DNA from: Terriglobus roseus
GTDB lineage: Bacteria > Acidobacteriota > Terriglobia > Terriglobales > Acidobacteriaceae
Length of the DNA: 64,000 bases
Direction: 5' to 3'
Assembly: GCF_900102185.1 (NCBI RefSeq)
Contig: NZ_LT629690.1
Coordinates: 124,001 to 188,000 of the forward strand
Position 1 is the first letter of the stretch. Every line of letters starts with the position of its first letter. A model generated the notes under the pieces. It searched no databases. It saw only the letters and a program-made list of their open reading frames with translations, and was not told the origin of the DNA. Made by a program: the position numbers and the translations under genes. Positions 50,784 to 59,127 of the stretch are shown here, one piece after another.

Positions 50784-52250
50784 ATGAGCGAAGGTAATTT
50801 TCTGCTGGGCGGCCTGGGCCGCAGCGCCAAGATTGTAGGAACGCTGGGACCGGCGTCGTCTTCGCCGGAGGTCTTTCGGCAGTTGGTGCGCGCGGGTCTG
50901 GATGTGGCGCGTTTGAACTTTTCGCATGGCTCGCATGAACAGAAGGCGGAACTGATCCGCATGGTGCGCGAGGTCAGTGAGAGCGAAGGCAAGCCGATCT
51001 GCCTGCTCGCCGATCTGCAGGGCCCGAAGATCCGTACGGGCAAGCTCGTCGACGGCAAGCCGGTGCTGCTGGAAGCTGGCAAACAGCTCATCATTACGCC
51101 GCACGAGATGAAGGGAACCGTCGAGAAGGTGAGCACCGTGTTCCCGACGCTGGCGGAGAACCTGGGACCGGGCGATACGATTCTGCTATCCGACGGTTTG
51201 ATTGAGCTGAAGGTCGCGCGCGTCGATGGTCTGGACGTGGTGTGCGACATCGTCAACGGCGGCTACCTGGGCGAGAACAAGGGCATCAACCTGCCGGGTA
51301 TCCCGGTGAAGGTTCCCGCGCTGACTGAGAAGGACGAGGAAGATCTCGAGTTCATCGCGAAGCAGGGCGTGCATGCGCTGGCACTGTCGTTTGTGCGCAC
51401 GGCGGAGGACATTCGTTACACGCGCCGTCGCATGAAGGAACTGAACTTCGACGCATGGATTGTGGCGAAGCTGGAAAAGCCGCAGGCGATTGAAAACCTG
51501 GAAGAGATTCTGGAAGAGACCGATGCGCTGATGGTTGCGCGTGGTGACCTGGGCGTGGAAGTGCCGCCGGAGAAGGTGCCTGCAATTCAGAAGCACATCA
51601 TTCGTCGCGCGCTGGCGTATCGCAAGCCCGTGATCACGGCGACGCAGATGCTGGAAAGCATGATCGACAATCCGCGTCCCACGCGTGCAGAAGCCAGCGA
51701 CGTGGCCAATGCCGTGTATGACGGCACGGATGCCGTGATGCTTTCGGCAGAGTCGGCAGCGGGCAAGTATCCGGTGCAGGCCGTGGCCATGATGGCGAAG
51801 ATCATTGTGGAGACGGAAGCGCAGATGACGCTGGATCCCACGACGGCTCCGCAGCTTCCGATGCACGCCAAGGGCGCGAAGCTCAGCGTTGCAGAGACCA
51901 TCTGCGAGAGCATGGCGCATTCGGCTGAAGATCTGGATCTGAAGGCAATTGCCGTGTTTACGGAGTCGGGAACGTCAGCGCGTTTGCTGTCGAAGTACCG
52001 TCCCAACGTACAGATTTATGCGCTGTCGACAGAGCTGGATGTTATCGGCAAGTGCATGATGCTGTGGGGCGTGTACCCGCTGCGCGTGGACCGTTTCGGC
52101 GGCGGCGATCTGCAGATTGAGATGGCTGAGCAGAAGCTGCGTGAACTGGGTCTGGCAAAGCCGCGCGAGGTGCTGGGCATTGTAGGTGGAACGGCCAGCC
52201 GCATCGGTGGAACTAACTTCATGAAGCTGCATGAGATTCCGGACGCGTAG
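50784..52250 (+). CDS. pyk: Pyruvate kinase
   Basis: Last step of glycolysis: phosphoenolpyruvate plus ADP to pyruvate plus ATP. The 488 residues show KIVGTLGPASS (16-26), ARLNFSHGSHEQ, LADLQGPKIRTG, the active-site stretch WIVAKLEKPQAIENL, MVARGDLGVEVP and TATQMLESMIDNPRPTRAEASDVANAV, then the C-terminal domain. GGAGA lies five bases before the ATG at 50784; a GTG 13 codons upstream has no ribosome site. A terminator stem with a UACG loop starts 28 nt after the stop. Confidence 0.96.
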   Translation: MSEGNFLLGGLGRSAKIVGTLGPASSSPEVFRQLVRAGLDVARLNFSHGSHEQKAELIRMVREVSESEGKPICLLADLQGPKIRTGKLVDGKPVLLEAGKQLIITPHEMKGTVEKVSTVFPTLAENLGPGDTILLSDGLIELKVARVDGLDVVCDIVNGGYLGENKGINLPGIPVKVPALTEKDEEDLEFIAKQGVHALALSFVRTAEDIRYTRRRMKELNFDAWIVAKLEKPQAIENLEEILEETDALMVARGDLGVEVPPEKVPAIQKHIIRRALAYRKPVITATQMLESMIDNPRPTRAEASDVANAVYDGTDAVMLSAESAAGKYPVQAVAMMAKIIVETEAQMTLDPTTAPQLPMHAKGAKLSVAETICESMAHSAEDLDLKAIAVFTESGTSARLLSKYRPNVQIYALSTELDVIGKCMMLWGVYPLRVDRFGGGDLQIEMAEQKLRELGLAKPREVLGIVGGTASRIGGTNFMKLHEIPDA

Positions 52251-52257
52251 GCGACAG

Positions 52258-53109
52258 ATGTCGATCCATGTTTCGATCCGAAGCGGAGCCTACGGGCTCC
52301 GCTTCGTTTGTTTTGCTGCTGTGTTGCTTGTATGCGGTGCGACGTACGGCCGTGCTCAGACAGCGTTTGATGTTGCGTCGGTTCGGCTAAACACTGGCGA
52401 GGGAAGATCACTGCTGGAGGCGACGCCGGGCCGGTTTGCGGCGACGAACATCTCTGTGCAACGGCTCTTACTGATTGCATACAGCAGCCAGGATTTTCAG
52501 ATGGCCGATGCGCCGTCGTGGACGGCTTCGGAACATTACGACGTGACCGCAAAGGCGAGTGGCGACACAACCGTGAATCAGATGGAAGGGCCGATGCTTC
52601 AGGCTCTGCTGCAGGAGCGCTTTGGATTGAAGGCGCATCGAGAGATGAGAGTCCTGCCGCGTTACGAGTTGAAAGTTGCAGAAGGAACATCCAAGCTTCG
52701 TCGCTCTGTTGAGGGAAGCTGCAAGCCATACGTGAAAGACGCGCAGCCGGATATGGCTTCCAATGGGAAGCCTGCGGTGCCCTTTTGCGGCTTGCACAGG
52801 ACTGAGGAAGGCCCGAACCGCAGGTTGGAAGGTAAGGGAGTCACCATCGCGGATTTGGCGGCAAGTCTGTCGCATAGCTACAACACAGACCTGAACAGCG
52901 TTGTTGTGGACGTGACGGGGCTGTCGGGCGGATTCGACATGAGCTTGCGATGGACGAATGATACGGACGCTCAGCCGGTGACAGGATTATCCGCAGATCC
53001 GTCGTTGCCAACCGCTTTGCGTGAACAGCTTGGACTCAAGCTTGAGCGTTCCAAAGGCGAGGTTGAGGTGCTTGTGATCGATCACATCGACCGGCCAGAG
53101 GCGAACTAA
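52258..53109 (+). CDS. TIGR03435-family secreted protein
   Basis: Exported protein of about 283 residues of the TIGR03435 family, expanded in Acidobacteria and of unknown function. Signature parts: FDVASVRLNTG just after the signal peptide, NISVQRLLLIAYSSQDFQM, LQALLQERFGLKAHREMRVLPRYELKVAEG, and a C-terminal GLSADPSLPTALREQLGLKLERSKGEVEVLVIDHIDRPEAN, all typical. The ATG at 52258 gives a plausible signal peptide (cleavage near GRAQ) but places the pyk terminator stem inside codons 8-16. No ribosome site precedes it, so this start is provisional. Confidence 0.9.
   Translation: MSIHVSIRSGAYGLRFVCFAAVLLVCGATYGRAQTAFDVASVRLNTGEGRSLLEATPGRFAATNISVQRLLLIAYSSQDFQMADAPSWTASEHYDVTAKASGDTTVNQMEGPMLQALLQERFGLKAHREMRVLPRYELKVAEGTSKLRRSVEGSCKPYVKDAQPDMASNGKPAVPFCGLHRTEEGPNRRLEGKGVTIADLAASLSHSYNTDLNSVVVDVTGLSGGFDMSLRWTNDTDAQPVTGLSADPSLPTALREQLGLKLERSKGEVEVLVIDHIDRPEAN
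52279..52316 (+). terminator. pyk terminator with UACG tetraloop, inside the next gene's leader codons
   Basis: Arms CGAAGCGGAGCC (52279-52290) and GGCTCCGCTTCG (52295-52306), 12 perfect pairs closed by a UACG loop, then TTTGTTTTG. It is 28 nt past the pyk stop and lies within the codons for the signal-peptide head of the TIGR03435 protein. Confidence 0.88.
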
Positions 53110-53113
53110 AGTT

Positions 53114-53866
53114 CTAACGGCCTATGCGGAGCCGTTTGGCGAGCCTTTCCGGCAGGCCTGCGAGCAGGATGCGGCCCTGCGCCAGATCGATGTCGTACGG
53201 AACGCGATGGAAGGTGATGGTCTTTGCGTTGCTGTCGTAGATGGCGTATGCAGCGCGCGGGTCCAGATCGCGCGGCTGGCCAACGGAGCCGGGATTCAAC
53301 AGGTAGCGGCGGCCTTCGTCCATCGACATTGTCCAACAGCAGGGGCCGGAGCCGCGAAGGTACTTGGGCGTCACGGTGAACCAATGGCCGTCCTGCCAAC
53401 CGAAGCCGCCCTGGATGTGGGTGTGGCCAAAGAAGGTGACCTGTTGCTGCATGACCTGCAGCGGCTGCCACGCATCGCGAATGTTCAGGATGTAGATGTC
53501 TTCATGTACGGGGGAGCCGTGCGCGAGGGAGACATCGGCGTTGTCCGCCTTGATGGGCCCGTGGGGAAGCACCTTGAGCCACTCAATGGATTCCGAGGAA
53601 AGATGTTCCCGTGTCCACTCCACGGCTTCGCGTGCGGATGGGTTGAAGGTCTCGGCCGACTCGATGCCACTGGCGACCTTATCGTGATTGCCACGCACAT
53701 TCTGGGTGGCGCGGCGACTCATCTGGTCGACGACTTCGTTGGGACTGGCGCCGTATCCGACCACGTCCCCAAGGTTCCATAGCGCATCCCATGAGCCTGC
53801 GTCTTCCAGCACAGCATTGAGTGCTTCAAGATTGCCGTGGATGTCGGAGAGAACGAGTGCGCGCAT
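53114..53866 (-). CDS. Calcineurin-like metallophosphatase (YfcE/ApaH-like)
   Basis: Cytoplasmic two-metal phosphohydrolase of 250 residues: SDIHGNLEAL (8-17), LGDVVGYGASPNEV, VRGNHDKV, SLAHGSP, FGHTHIQGGF and LLNPGSVGQPRD, in the order of the COG0639 family, which includes diadenosine tetraphosphatases. The ATG at 53866 matches the family start; 13 more upstream codons are open. It is convergent with the TIGR03435 gene, with only four bases between their ends. Confidence 0.9.
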   Translation of the reverse strand: MRALVLSDIHGNLEALNAVLEDAGSWDALWNLGDVVGYGASPNEVVDQMSRRATQNVRGNHDKVASGIESAETFNPSAREAVEWTREHLSSESIEWLKVLPHGPIKADNADVSLAHGSPVHEDIYILNIRDAWQPLQVMQQQVTFFGHTHIQGGFGWQDGHWFTVTPKYLRGSGPCCWTMSMDEGRRYLLNPGSVGQPRDLDPRAAYAIYDSNAKTITFHRVPYDIDLAQGRILLAGLPERLAKRLRIGR

Positions 53867-53931
53867 CAGGAAACAGGGTCTGCGCGGACGCGCGAACCTA
53901 TCCATGCTATCGCAATGTTCGATAGGACGCG

Positions 53932-54735
53932 TCAGAGTGTTGCGAGGGGGCGTGTCCGGTCGGTGTGCATGGTGGGCACGGCGGCCAGCAGGGCACGCGT
54001 GTAGTCGTCCTGGGGGGCCCGGAAGAGCTCGGCGGCGGTGTTGGTTTCCAGGATGTGGCCGTGGCGCATTACGGCCACGCGGTCGGCTGTTTGCGCTGTC
54101 ACGGCCAGGTCGTGCGAGATGAAAAGCATGCTCAGGCCGTGTTGTTCGCGGAGGTCGCGCAACAGGCGAAGGATTTGGGCCTGTACTGTGACGTCGAGCG
54201 CGGTTGTGGGCTCGTCTGCAATGAGCAGTCGCGGCTGGTTGACCACGGCCATGGCGATCATGATGCGCTGGCGCTGGCCACCGCTGAACTGGTGCGGGTA
54301 ATCCTTGCTGCGGCGTGTCGGATCGGGAAGCGCAACGTTGTTCAACGACTCAAGGACGCGATCCTTTACTTCTGCCTTGTTGAGCTTTGGATGATGCACG
54401 CGGACGGCTTCGGCGATCTGTTCACCAATGGTCATCGCGGGATTCAGTGCCGTCATGGGCTCCTGAAAGATCATGCTGATGTCGCGTCCACGACGTGCGC
54501 GCATCTGCTTCTCTGAAAGCTCCAAAAGATTATGGCCGTCGAAGTGGATGGTGCCGGTCATCGCTGCAGAAGGAGCGAGAAGACGCAGGATCGCAAGCGA
54601 GGTGACAGATTTGCCGGAACCGGATTCGCCGACCAGGCCGAGCACTTCGCCTTCGTTAATGGAAAACGAGATGCCATCCACGGCGGTGCTGTTGCCGAAG
54701 CGAATGTTCAGGTTTTCAACGGAGAGCAAAGCCAT
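53932..54735 (-). CDS. Orphan peptide/nickel-type ABC transporter ATPase (DppD/OppD-like)
   Basis: Nucleotide-binding subunit of 267 residues: Walker A GESGSGKS (36-43), the Q-loop in [11 protein letters not shown] typical of the Opp/Dpp/Nik group, signature FSGGQRQR, Walker [19 protein letters not shown], and the switch histidine in FISHDLAV. In this group two ATPases, two permeases and a binding protein usually lie together; here none of them is adjacent. The C-terminal zinc/iron-like cysteine region of full DppD/OppD is missing, so the protein is about 60 residues shorter. Confidence 0.9.
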   Translation of the reverse strand: MALLSVENLNIRFGNSTAVDGISFSINEGEVLGLVGESGSGKSVTSLAILRLLAPSAAMTGTIHFDGHNLLELSEKQMRARRGRDISMIFQEPMTALNPAMTIGEQIAEAVRVHHPKLNKAEVKDRVLESLNNVALPDPTRRSKDYPHQFSGGQRQRIMIAMAVVNQPRLLIADEPTTALDVTVQAQILRLLRDLREQHGLSMLFISHDLAVTAQTADRVAVMRHGHILETNTAAELFRAPQDDYTRALLAAVPTMHTDRTRPLATL

Positions 54736-54827
54736 GGCGTTAGTGTAGCGGGACTGGAAGACAATTCGATTGCGTGACGGCTGATGGTGCGTGCTCGGCG
54801 ACGGTTTGTGTATGGTGGTTGGAACTC

Positions 54828-55988
54828 ATGAGCCATTCACACGCACGCATTCAACCCAAACAGCATTTTGAAATCCTCGATGGTCTGCGCGGCGTCGCGG
54901 CCATGATGGTGGTCTTGTTCCACATCTGCGAAACGTGGAACGGCGGCGACCACGCGAAACAGATCATCAACCACGGCTACCTGGCGGTGGATTTCTTCTT
55001 CATGCTGTCTGGCTTTGTGATCGCTTATGCGTATGACAGCCGCTGGAATCCTACCAACGGCCAACCAGGCATGACGCTGTGGGACTTCTTCAAGCGCCGC
55101 GTCATCCGATTGCAGCCGATGCTCATCATGGGCAATGTTCTTGGTGCGCTGTTGTTCTACTTCAGCGCCAGCCCTAAGATCTTTCCGATTGTCGCAACTA
55201 CGTCAGTGTCGCGACTTATTCTGATCGCGCTCATCGGATGCACCGTCATTCCTATTCCGATTTCAATGGACATTCGTGGCTGGCAGGAGATGCATCCGCT
55301 GGCCGGCACGGCGTGGTCATTGTTCTTTGAGTACATCGCCAACATTGCTTATGCGCTGGGTCTGCGCAAGGTATCCAATCGCGTGCTCATGGTGCTTGCA
55401 GTGCTTTCCGCAGCATTGCTTACGCACTATCTTGTGACCACACCGCGCGGCGACATTACGGGCGGTTGGTCGGTGAATGCGATGGAACTCAAGATCGGTT
55501 TTCTCCGACTGGCTTTTCCATTTCTCGCGGGCATGCTCCTGCAACGCATGCACAAGCGCATTCATGTGCGGAATGCGTTCCTGTGGTGCAGCCTGCTGCT
55601 TGTCGTTACTTTCATCCTGCCGCGCTTCGGCACTACAGCCTCGCTCTGGATGAACGGTTTGTATGAGGCGATGGTCATTATCTTCGTATTCCCGATTGTC
55701 GTCGCGATGGGTGCGGGTGAGCAGATCAGCGGACGCACGGCGACGCACCTATGCCGTTTCTCAGGTGCAATTTCTTATCCGCTCTACATTACGCACTACT
55801 CGCTGATTTACATCTACACAGCCAAGGTGTACGACGGAAAGTTGACACCAATGCAGGGCGTGACATGGGGTGCGGCGTTGTTCGTCACCGCTGTGGCGAT
55901 TGCCTATGCCTGCCTCAAGCTCGTCGACGAGCCAGTACGCCGCTGGCTGAATCGTCGCTTCCTGGTCACTGGCACTACGTCGCTTTAG
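54828..55988 (+). CDS. Acyltransferase family 3 membrane protein
   Basis: Multi-helix membrane O-acyltransferase of 386 residues (OafA/NodX class). Visible: LDGLRGVAAMMVVLFHICE at the N-terminus with the catalytic histidine (H in LFH), GYLAVDFFFMLSGFVIAYAY, FFKRRVIRLQPML, and a closing helix before LKLVDEPVRRWLNRRF. Such enzymes acylate surface sugars, peptidoglycan or antibiotics; the acceptor is unknown. The start at 54828 is chosen at MSHSHARIQPKQHFEILDGLRG. Confidence 0.9.
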   Translation: MSHSHARIQPKQHFEILDGLRGVAAMMVVLFHICETWNGGDHAKQIINHGYLAVDFFFMLSGFVIAYAYDSRWNPTNGQPGMTLWDFFKRRVIRLQPMLIMGNVLGALLFYFSASPKIFPIVATTSVSRLILIALIGCTVIPIPISMDIRGWQEMHPLAGTAWSLFFEYIANIAYALGLRKVSNRVLMVLAVLSAALLTHYLVTTPRGDITGGWSVNAMELKIGFLRLAFPFLAGMLLQRMHKRIHVRNAFLWCSLLLVVTFILPRFGTTASLWMNGLYEAMVIIFVFPIVVAMGAGEQISGRTATHLCRFSGAISYPLYITHYSLIYIYTAKVYDGKLTPMQGVTWGAALFVTAVAIAYACLKLVDEPVRRWLNRRFLVTGTTSL

Positions 55989-56091
55989 TTCGAATCCATA
56001 CATCATCTGCCCACTTCGCAAAGATTCATGCGGAGTGGGCTTTTTGACGTGGAACGAGGTTTCGCTTTGCGAAATTTTGGTCGATTATCAC

Positions 56092-56120
56092 TTGACTATC
56101 CATAACCAAATGGTTATGGT
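56092..56120 (+). promoter_or_regulatory. arsR promoter with overlapping palindromic operator
   Basis: TTGACT (56092-56097) and TATGGT (56115-56120) are spaced 17 bp. The inverted repeat CCATAACC-AAAT-GGTTATGG (56100-56119) covers the spacer and the -10 box, so bound repressor would block polymerase. Transcription would start near 56127, next to the GTG at 56128. Confidence 0.65.
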
Positions 56121-56127
56121 TTCTTTC

Positions 56128-56451
56128 GTGCCACAAGCTAATGCCAATCTCGTGTTTCGCGCTCTTTCTGATCCGACTCGAAGGGCGATCTTCGAAGAGC
56201 TGATCAGAGAAGGGGAGCAGACGGTGCATGCGTTGACTCGCTTTGCTGGAGTCTCGCAGCCCGCTGTCTCCAAGCACTTAACGGTGCTCAAACAGGCAAA
56301 GCTGGTGCGGCATCGTCGCGCCGGGCGCGAGACACACTATCGCTCTCGCCCGGAAGCGCTGGAGCCTATTGCTGATTGGTTGCGGTATTACAGCGTGTTC
56401 TGGCGTGAACGATTCGACAAGCTTGAAGAAGTTTTGGAAAGGATGGAATGA
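56128..56451 (+). CDS. ArsR-family repressor (second cassette)
   Basis: Winged-helix regulator of about 107 residues: LVFRALSDPTRRAIFEELIREGEQTVHALTRFAGVSQPAVSKHLTVLKQAKLVRHRRAGRETHYR, then a helical end WLRYYSVFWRERFDKLEEVLERME. This is the ArsR type that accompanies AHSA1 proteins; no metal cysteines. ATGs at 56110 and 56116 lie inside the operator/-10 box, so I favour the GTG at 56128, which the predicted transcript start would make leaderless. The stop overlaps the next start (ATGATGA). Confidence 0.85.
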   Translation: MPQANANLVFRALSDPTRRAIFEELIREGEQTVHALTRFAGVSQPAVSKHLTVLKQAKLVRHRRAGRETHYRSRPEALEPIADWLRYYSVFWRERFDKLEEVLERME

Positions 56452-56879
56452 TGAGCAACTCCACAGAAACAAACCGTAGCGTTGTGATCGAGAGGAGCTT
56501 TCCGCATCCTCCTGAAAAACTGTGGCGCGCGCTGACAGAATCTGCGCTGCTGGCGCAGTGGCTTATGAAGAATGACTTCAGTCCTGAAGTTGGCAAGTCG
56601 TTTCAGTTCCGCGCTGAACCTGTGGCGAATTGGAACGGCGTTATTGACTGCGAAGTGTTGGCGATTGAGCCGCAGCGGAAGCTTTCGTACACATGGGGTT
56701 CCATGGGGCTGGGGAGTGTCGTGCTCTTTACGCTGACTCCGGAAGAGGGCGGTACGCACCTTCGCATGGAACAGTCTGGTTTCCGCGAGGATCAGGAAGC
56801 TGCGTTCCGCGGTGCGCAGTACGGATGGCAGAAGTTTATGGGCCAGTTGGAGCAGGTGCTGGCTGGGAGCGCTACGTAG
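56448..56879 (+). CDS. AHSA1/SRPBCC-family protein (second cassette)
   Basis: A 143-residue START-like protein: VVIERSFPHPPEKLWRALTESALLAQWLMKNDFSPEVGKSFQFRA, YTWGSMGLGSVVLFTLTPEEGGTHLRMEQSGF and GWQKFMGQLEQVLAG, the standard AHSA1 order. It is more typical than the copy at 35672 and only distantly similar to it. Its ATG overlaps the arsR stop and its TAG overlaps the GTG of the next gene by one base, so the three are one operon. Confidence 0.93.
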   Translation: MMSNSTETNRSVVIERSFPHPPEKLWRALTESALLAQWLMKNDFSPEVGKSFQFRAEPVANWNGVIDCEVLAIEPQRKLSYTWGSMGLGSVVLFTLTPEEGGTHLRMEQSGFREDQEAAFRGAQYGWQKFMGQLEQVLAGSAT

Positions 56880-57250
56880 TGGCGTCGAAGCGATGTGCCG
56901 TGGGTTTCTGGATCACCACGGCACTCTTCGCCATCCACATGACCTTTACGGCTTATGCGCAGTTGAAGTTGCCTCAAGTGGCTGCGGCATTCGCTCATCT
57001 TGGATTTCCAAGCTACTTCCGTGTTGAACTCTCGTGGGCCAAGTTTGCGGGAGTGATTGCGTTACTTGTGCCTATGATTCCAACGTGGATCAAGGAGTGG
57101 GCGTATGCAGGCTTTGCTATTACGCTTGTTTCCGCTGTGATTGCGCATCTTGCTGTGGGCGATGGTCCAGCGGCCTGGGGCTGGGCCGTGGGCGCGGGTG
57201 TTCTGCTGGGAATGTCCTATATCTTCTGGCGTTGCAGTCGAACTGCATAA
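56879..57250 (+). CDS. DoxX-like small membrane protein
   Basis: A 123-residue protein with four expected helices: GFWITTALFAIHMTFTAYAQL, a FRVELSWAKFAGVIALLVPMIPTWIKEWAYAGFAITLVSAVIAHLAVGD core typical of DoxX-like family proteins, and a last helix GVLLGMSYIFW. Start is GTG at 56879, one-base overlap with the preceding stop, with GGGAGC about nine bases upstream. ArsR-AHSA1-DoxX triads are common; the biochemical role is unknown. Confidence 0.87.
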   Translation: MASKRCAVGFWITTALFAIHMTFTAYAQLKLPQVAAAFAHLGFPSYFRVELSWAKFAGVIALLVPMIPTWIKEWAYAGFAITLVSAVIAHLAVGDGPAAWGWAVGAGVLLGMSYIFWRCSRTA

Positions 57251-57343
57251 CAAGAGCATTCGTTTCCAGGCTGTGTTTGCCCGTGGAATCGCGTATCGTT
57301 TGAGTCATGCGTATTGTGTTGCATGCGCATGACTTGAGCGCTC

Positions 57344-58573
57344 ATGAAAACGATAAGTAAATCCACCAAACTGGCACATGTTCTGTATGACATCCGTGGT
57401 CCCATCATGGAACGTGCCAAGCAGATTGAGGACGAAGGCCAGCAGTTAATCAAGCTCAACATTGGCAACCTGGCCGTGTTTGGCTTCAATGCGCCTGAAG
57501 AAGTCCAGCAGGACATGATTCGTAATCTGCCGAACTCAGCAGGTTATTCGGATAGCAAGGGCATCTTTGCCGCCCGCAAAGCCGTGATGCATTACACGCA
57601 GACGCAGGGTATTCAAGGTGTGACGCTGGAAGACGTCTACCTGGGCAATGGCGCCTCTGATCTGATTGCGATGGCAGTGAACGCGCTGCTGAATGATGGC
57701 GACGAGCTGCTGGTTCCAGCGCCGGACTATCCGCTGTGGACGGCTGTGACCAGCCTGTCTGGCGGCAAGCCCATGCACTACCTGTGCGATGAAGCCAACG
57801 GTTGGATCCCGGATCTGGATGACATTCGATCGAAGATCACGCCGCGCACCAAGGGCATTGTCGTTATCAATCCGAACAATCCCACAGGTGTGCTCTATCC
57901 CGATCACATTCTGCGCGGCATCGTTGCGATTGCTCGTGAGCATGGCCTGGTGATTCTGGCGGACGAAGTCTACGACAAGGTTTTATATGACGGCGTGACG
58001 CACACGGCGATTGCCAGCCTGTCCACGGATGTACTCACGCTCACGTTTAACTCGCTTTCGAAGAGCTATCGCGCCTGCGGTTATCGTGCGGGATGGATGG
58101 TGGTCTCTGGCGATAAGCTCGCTGCGAAGGACTACATTGAAGGCCTGAACATGCTGGCCAACATGAAGCTGTGTGCGAATGTGCCGGGGCAGTGGGCGAT
58201 TCAGACGGCGCTGGGTGGCTACCAGAGTATTCATGACCTCGTGGGCGAGGGTGGACGGCTGCGTCGTCAACGTGACCTGGCTTACGAGTTGCTGACTGCG
58301 ATTCCGGGTGTGACGTGCGTGCGGCCGCAGGCTGCGCTGTACATGTTTCCGCGGCTTGATCCGGAGCTGTATCCGATCAAGGACGACCGCCAGTTCCTGC
58401 TGCAGTTGCTGGAAGCAACGCGTGTGTTGCTGGTTCAGGGCACGGGCTTCAACTGGCCTCATCCTGACCACTTCCGCATTGTGTTCCTGCCGCATGAGCC
58501 GGATTTGCGCGAGGCCATTGGCCGCATCGCGAAATTCCTTGAGGATTACCGCAGGAAACACGGTAACCAGTAG
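57344..58573 (+). CDS. alaA: AlaA-type PLP-dependent aminotransferase
   Basis: Class I/II aminotransferase of 409 residues. Its start, KSTKLAHVLYDIRGPIMERAKQIEDEGQQLIKLNIGNLAVFGFNAPEEV, closely follows AlaA (pyruvate-glutamate alanine-forming enzyme). Further: NSAGYSDSKGIFAARKAV, VINPNNPTGVLY, ADEVYDKVLYD, and the PLP lysine in SLSKSYRACGYRAGW. A strong terminator follows, so it stands alone. Confidence 0.92.
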   Translation: MKTISKSTKLAHVLYDIRGPIMERAKQIEDEGQQLIKLNIGNLAVFGFNAPEEVQQDMIRNLPNSAGYSDSKGIFAARKAVMHYTQTQGIQGVTLEDVYLGNGASDLIAMAVNALLNDGDELLVPAPDYPLWTAVTSLSGGKPMHYLCDEANGWIPDLDDIRSKITPRTKGIVVINPNNPTGVLYPDHILRGIVAIAREHGLVILADEVYDKVLYDGVTHTAIASLSTDVLTLTFNSLSKSYRACGYRAGWMVVSGDKLAAKDYIEGLNMLANMKLCANVPGQWAIQTALGGYQSIHDLVGEGGRLRRQRDLAYELLTAIPGVTCVRPQAALYMFPRLDPELYPIKDDRQFLLQLLEATRVLLVQGTGFNWPHPDHFRIVFLPHEPDLREAIGRIAKFLEDYRRKHGNQ

Positions 58574-58577
58574 AGAA

Positions 58578-58620
58578 GACAACAATGCTCACCCTTCGGG
58601 GTGAGCATTGTTGTCTTTAG
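58578..58620 (+). terminator. Terminator with 17-bp stem and UUCG loop
   Basis: Arms 58578-58594 and 58599-58615 are perfectly complementary (17 pairs, including AACAATGCTCACCC) and closed by C(UUCG)G, an unusually stable loop; TTTAG follows. It starts five bases after the aminotransferase stop. Confidence 0.93.
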
Positions 58621-58634
58621 CGGAAACTAATTAA

Positions 58635-58702
58635 TGAACATGTTCAAAAAATGTTTGCATCCTTGTCGCAGATGACCGTATCTTAGTAATTGAACGCGTT
58701 CA
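58635..58702 (+). promoter_or_regulatory. TetR operon promoter flanked by two TGAAC-GTTCA operators
   Basis: Perfect 12-bp palindromes TGAACATGTTCA (58635-58646) and TGAACGCGTTCA (58691-58702) share the half-site TGAAC and lie 56 bp apart centre to centre. Between them are TTGCAT (58655-58660) and TATCTT (58679-58684), spaced 18 bp, so the start of transcription falls on the second operator. The TetR gene two genes on is the obvious ligand-responsive binder. Confidence 0.8.
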
Positions 58703-58749
58703 GATTTCTTGCTTGAGCGCGTCGAGTCGGATGTGAGAGGAGCAATACT

Positions 58750-59127
58750 ATGTATGTGCCTTTGGCTTACTTCGGTTATCTGATTGTCAGTGTCCTGCTT
58801 ACGATTTGGGTGGGACGGACGCTTCATCGCAGCGGCAGGGTGTTCCTGGTGGATGCGTTTCACGGGAATGAACCTCTTGCAGACAGCGTGAACAACCTGT
58901 TGAAGATCGGGTTTTATCTAATCAATTTGGGTTACATCGCTTTGTATCTGCAGACTTATAACCCGCTACAAACACTGCGGCAGGTGATTGAGCTGGAGAG
59001 TGCGAAGCTTGGTGCGGTGGCATTGGTACTTGGTCTGGTGCACTTCGTGAATATCTTTATTCTGGCGAAGGTGCGTGGCCGGTCCGTTCATCCGGCGCGT
59101 ATGTTTGAACGTCAGGTGCAGGCGTGA
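58750..59127 (+). CDS. Small integral membrane protein of a TetR operon
   Basis: A 125-residue protein with three probable helices: YVPLAYFGYLIVSVLLTIWVG (1-22), LKIGFYLINLGYIALYL (about 51-68) and LGAVALVLGLVHFVNIFILA (about 86-106), with a conserved-looking GRVFLVDAFHGNEPLADSVN loop. I do not recognise a named function. GAGAGGAG lies before the ATG. It is first in a two-gene operon with its TetR regulator, which begins inside its last codon, so regulation by a ligand of TetR is likely. Confidence 0.8.
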   Translation: MYVPLAYFGYLIVSVLLTIWVGRTLHRSGRVFLVDAFHGNEPLADSVNNLLKIGFYLINLGYIALYLQTYNPLQTLRQVIELESAKLGAVALVLGLVHFVNIFILAKVRGRSVHPARMFERQVQA

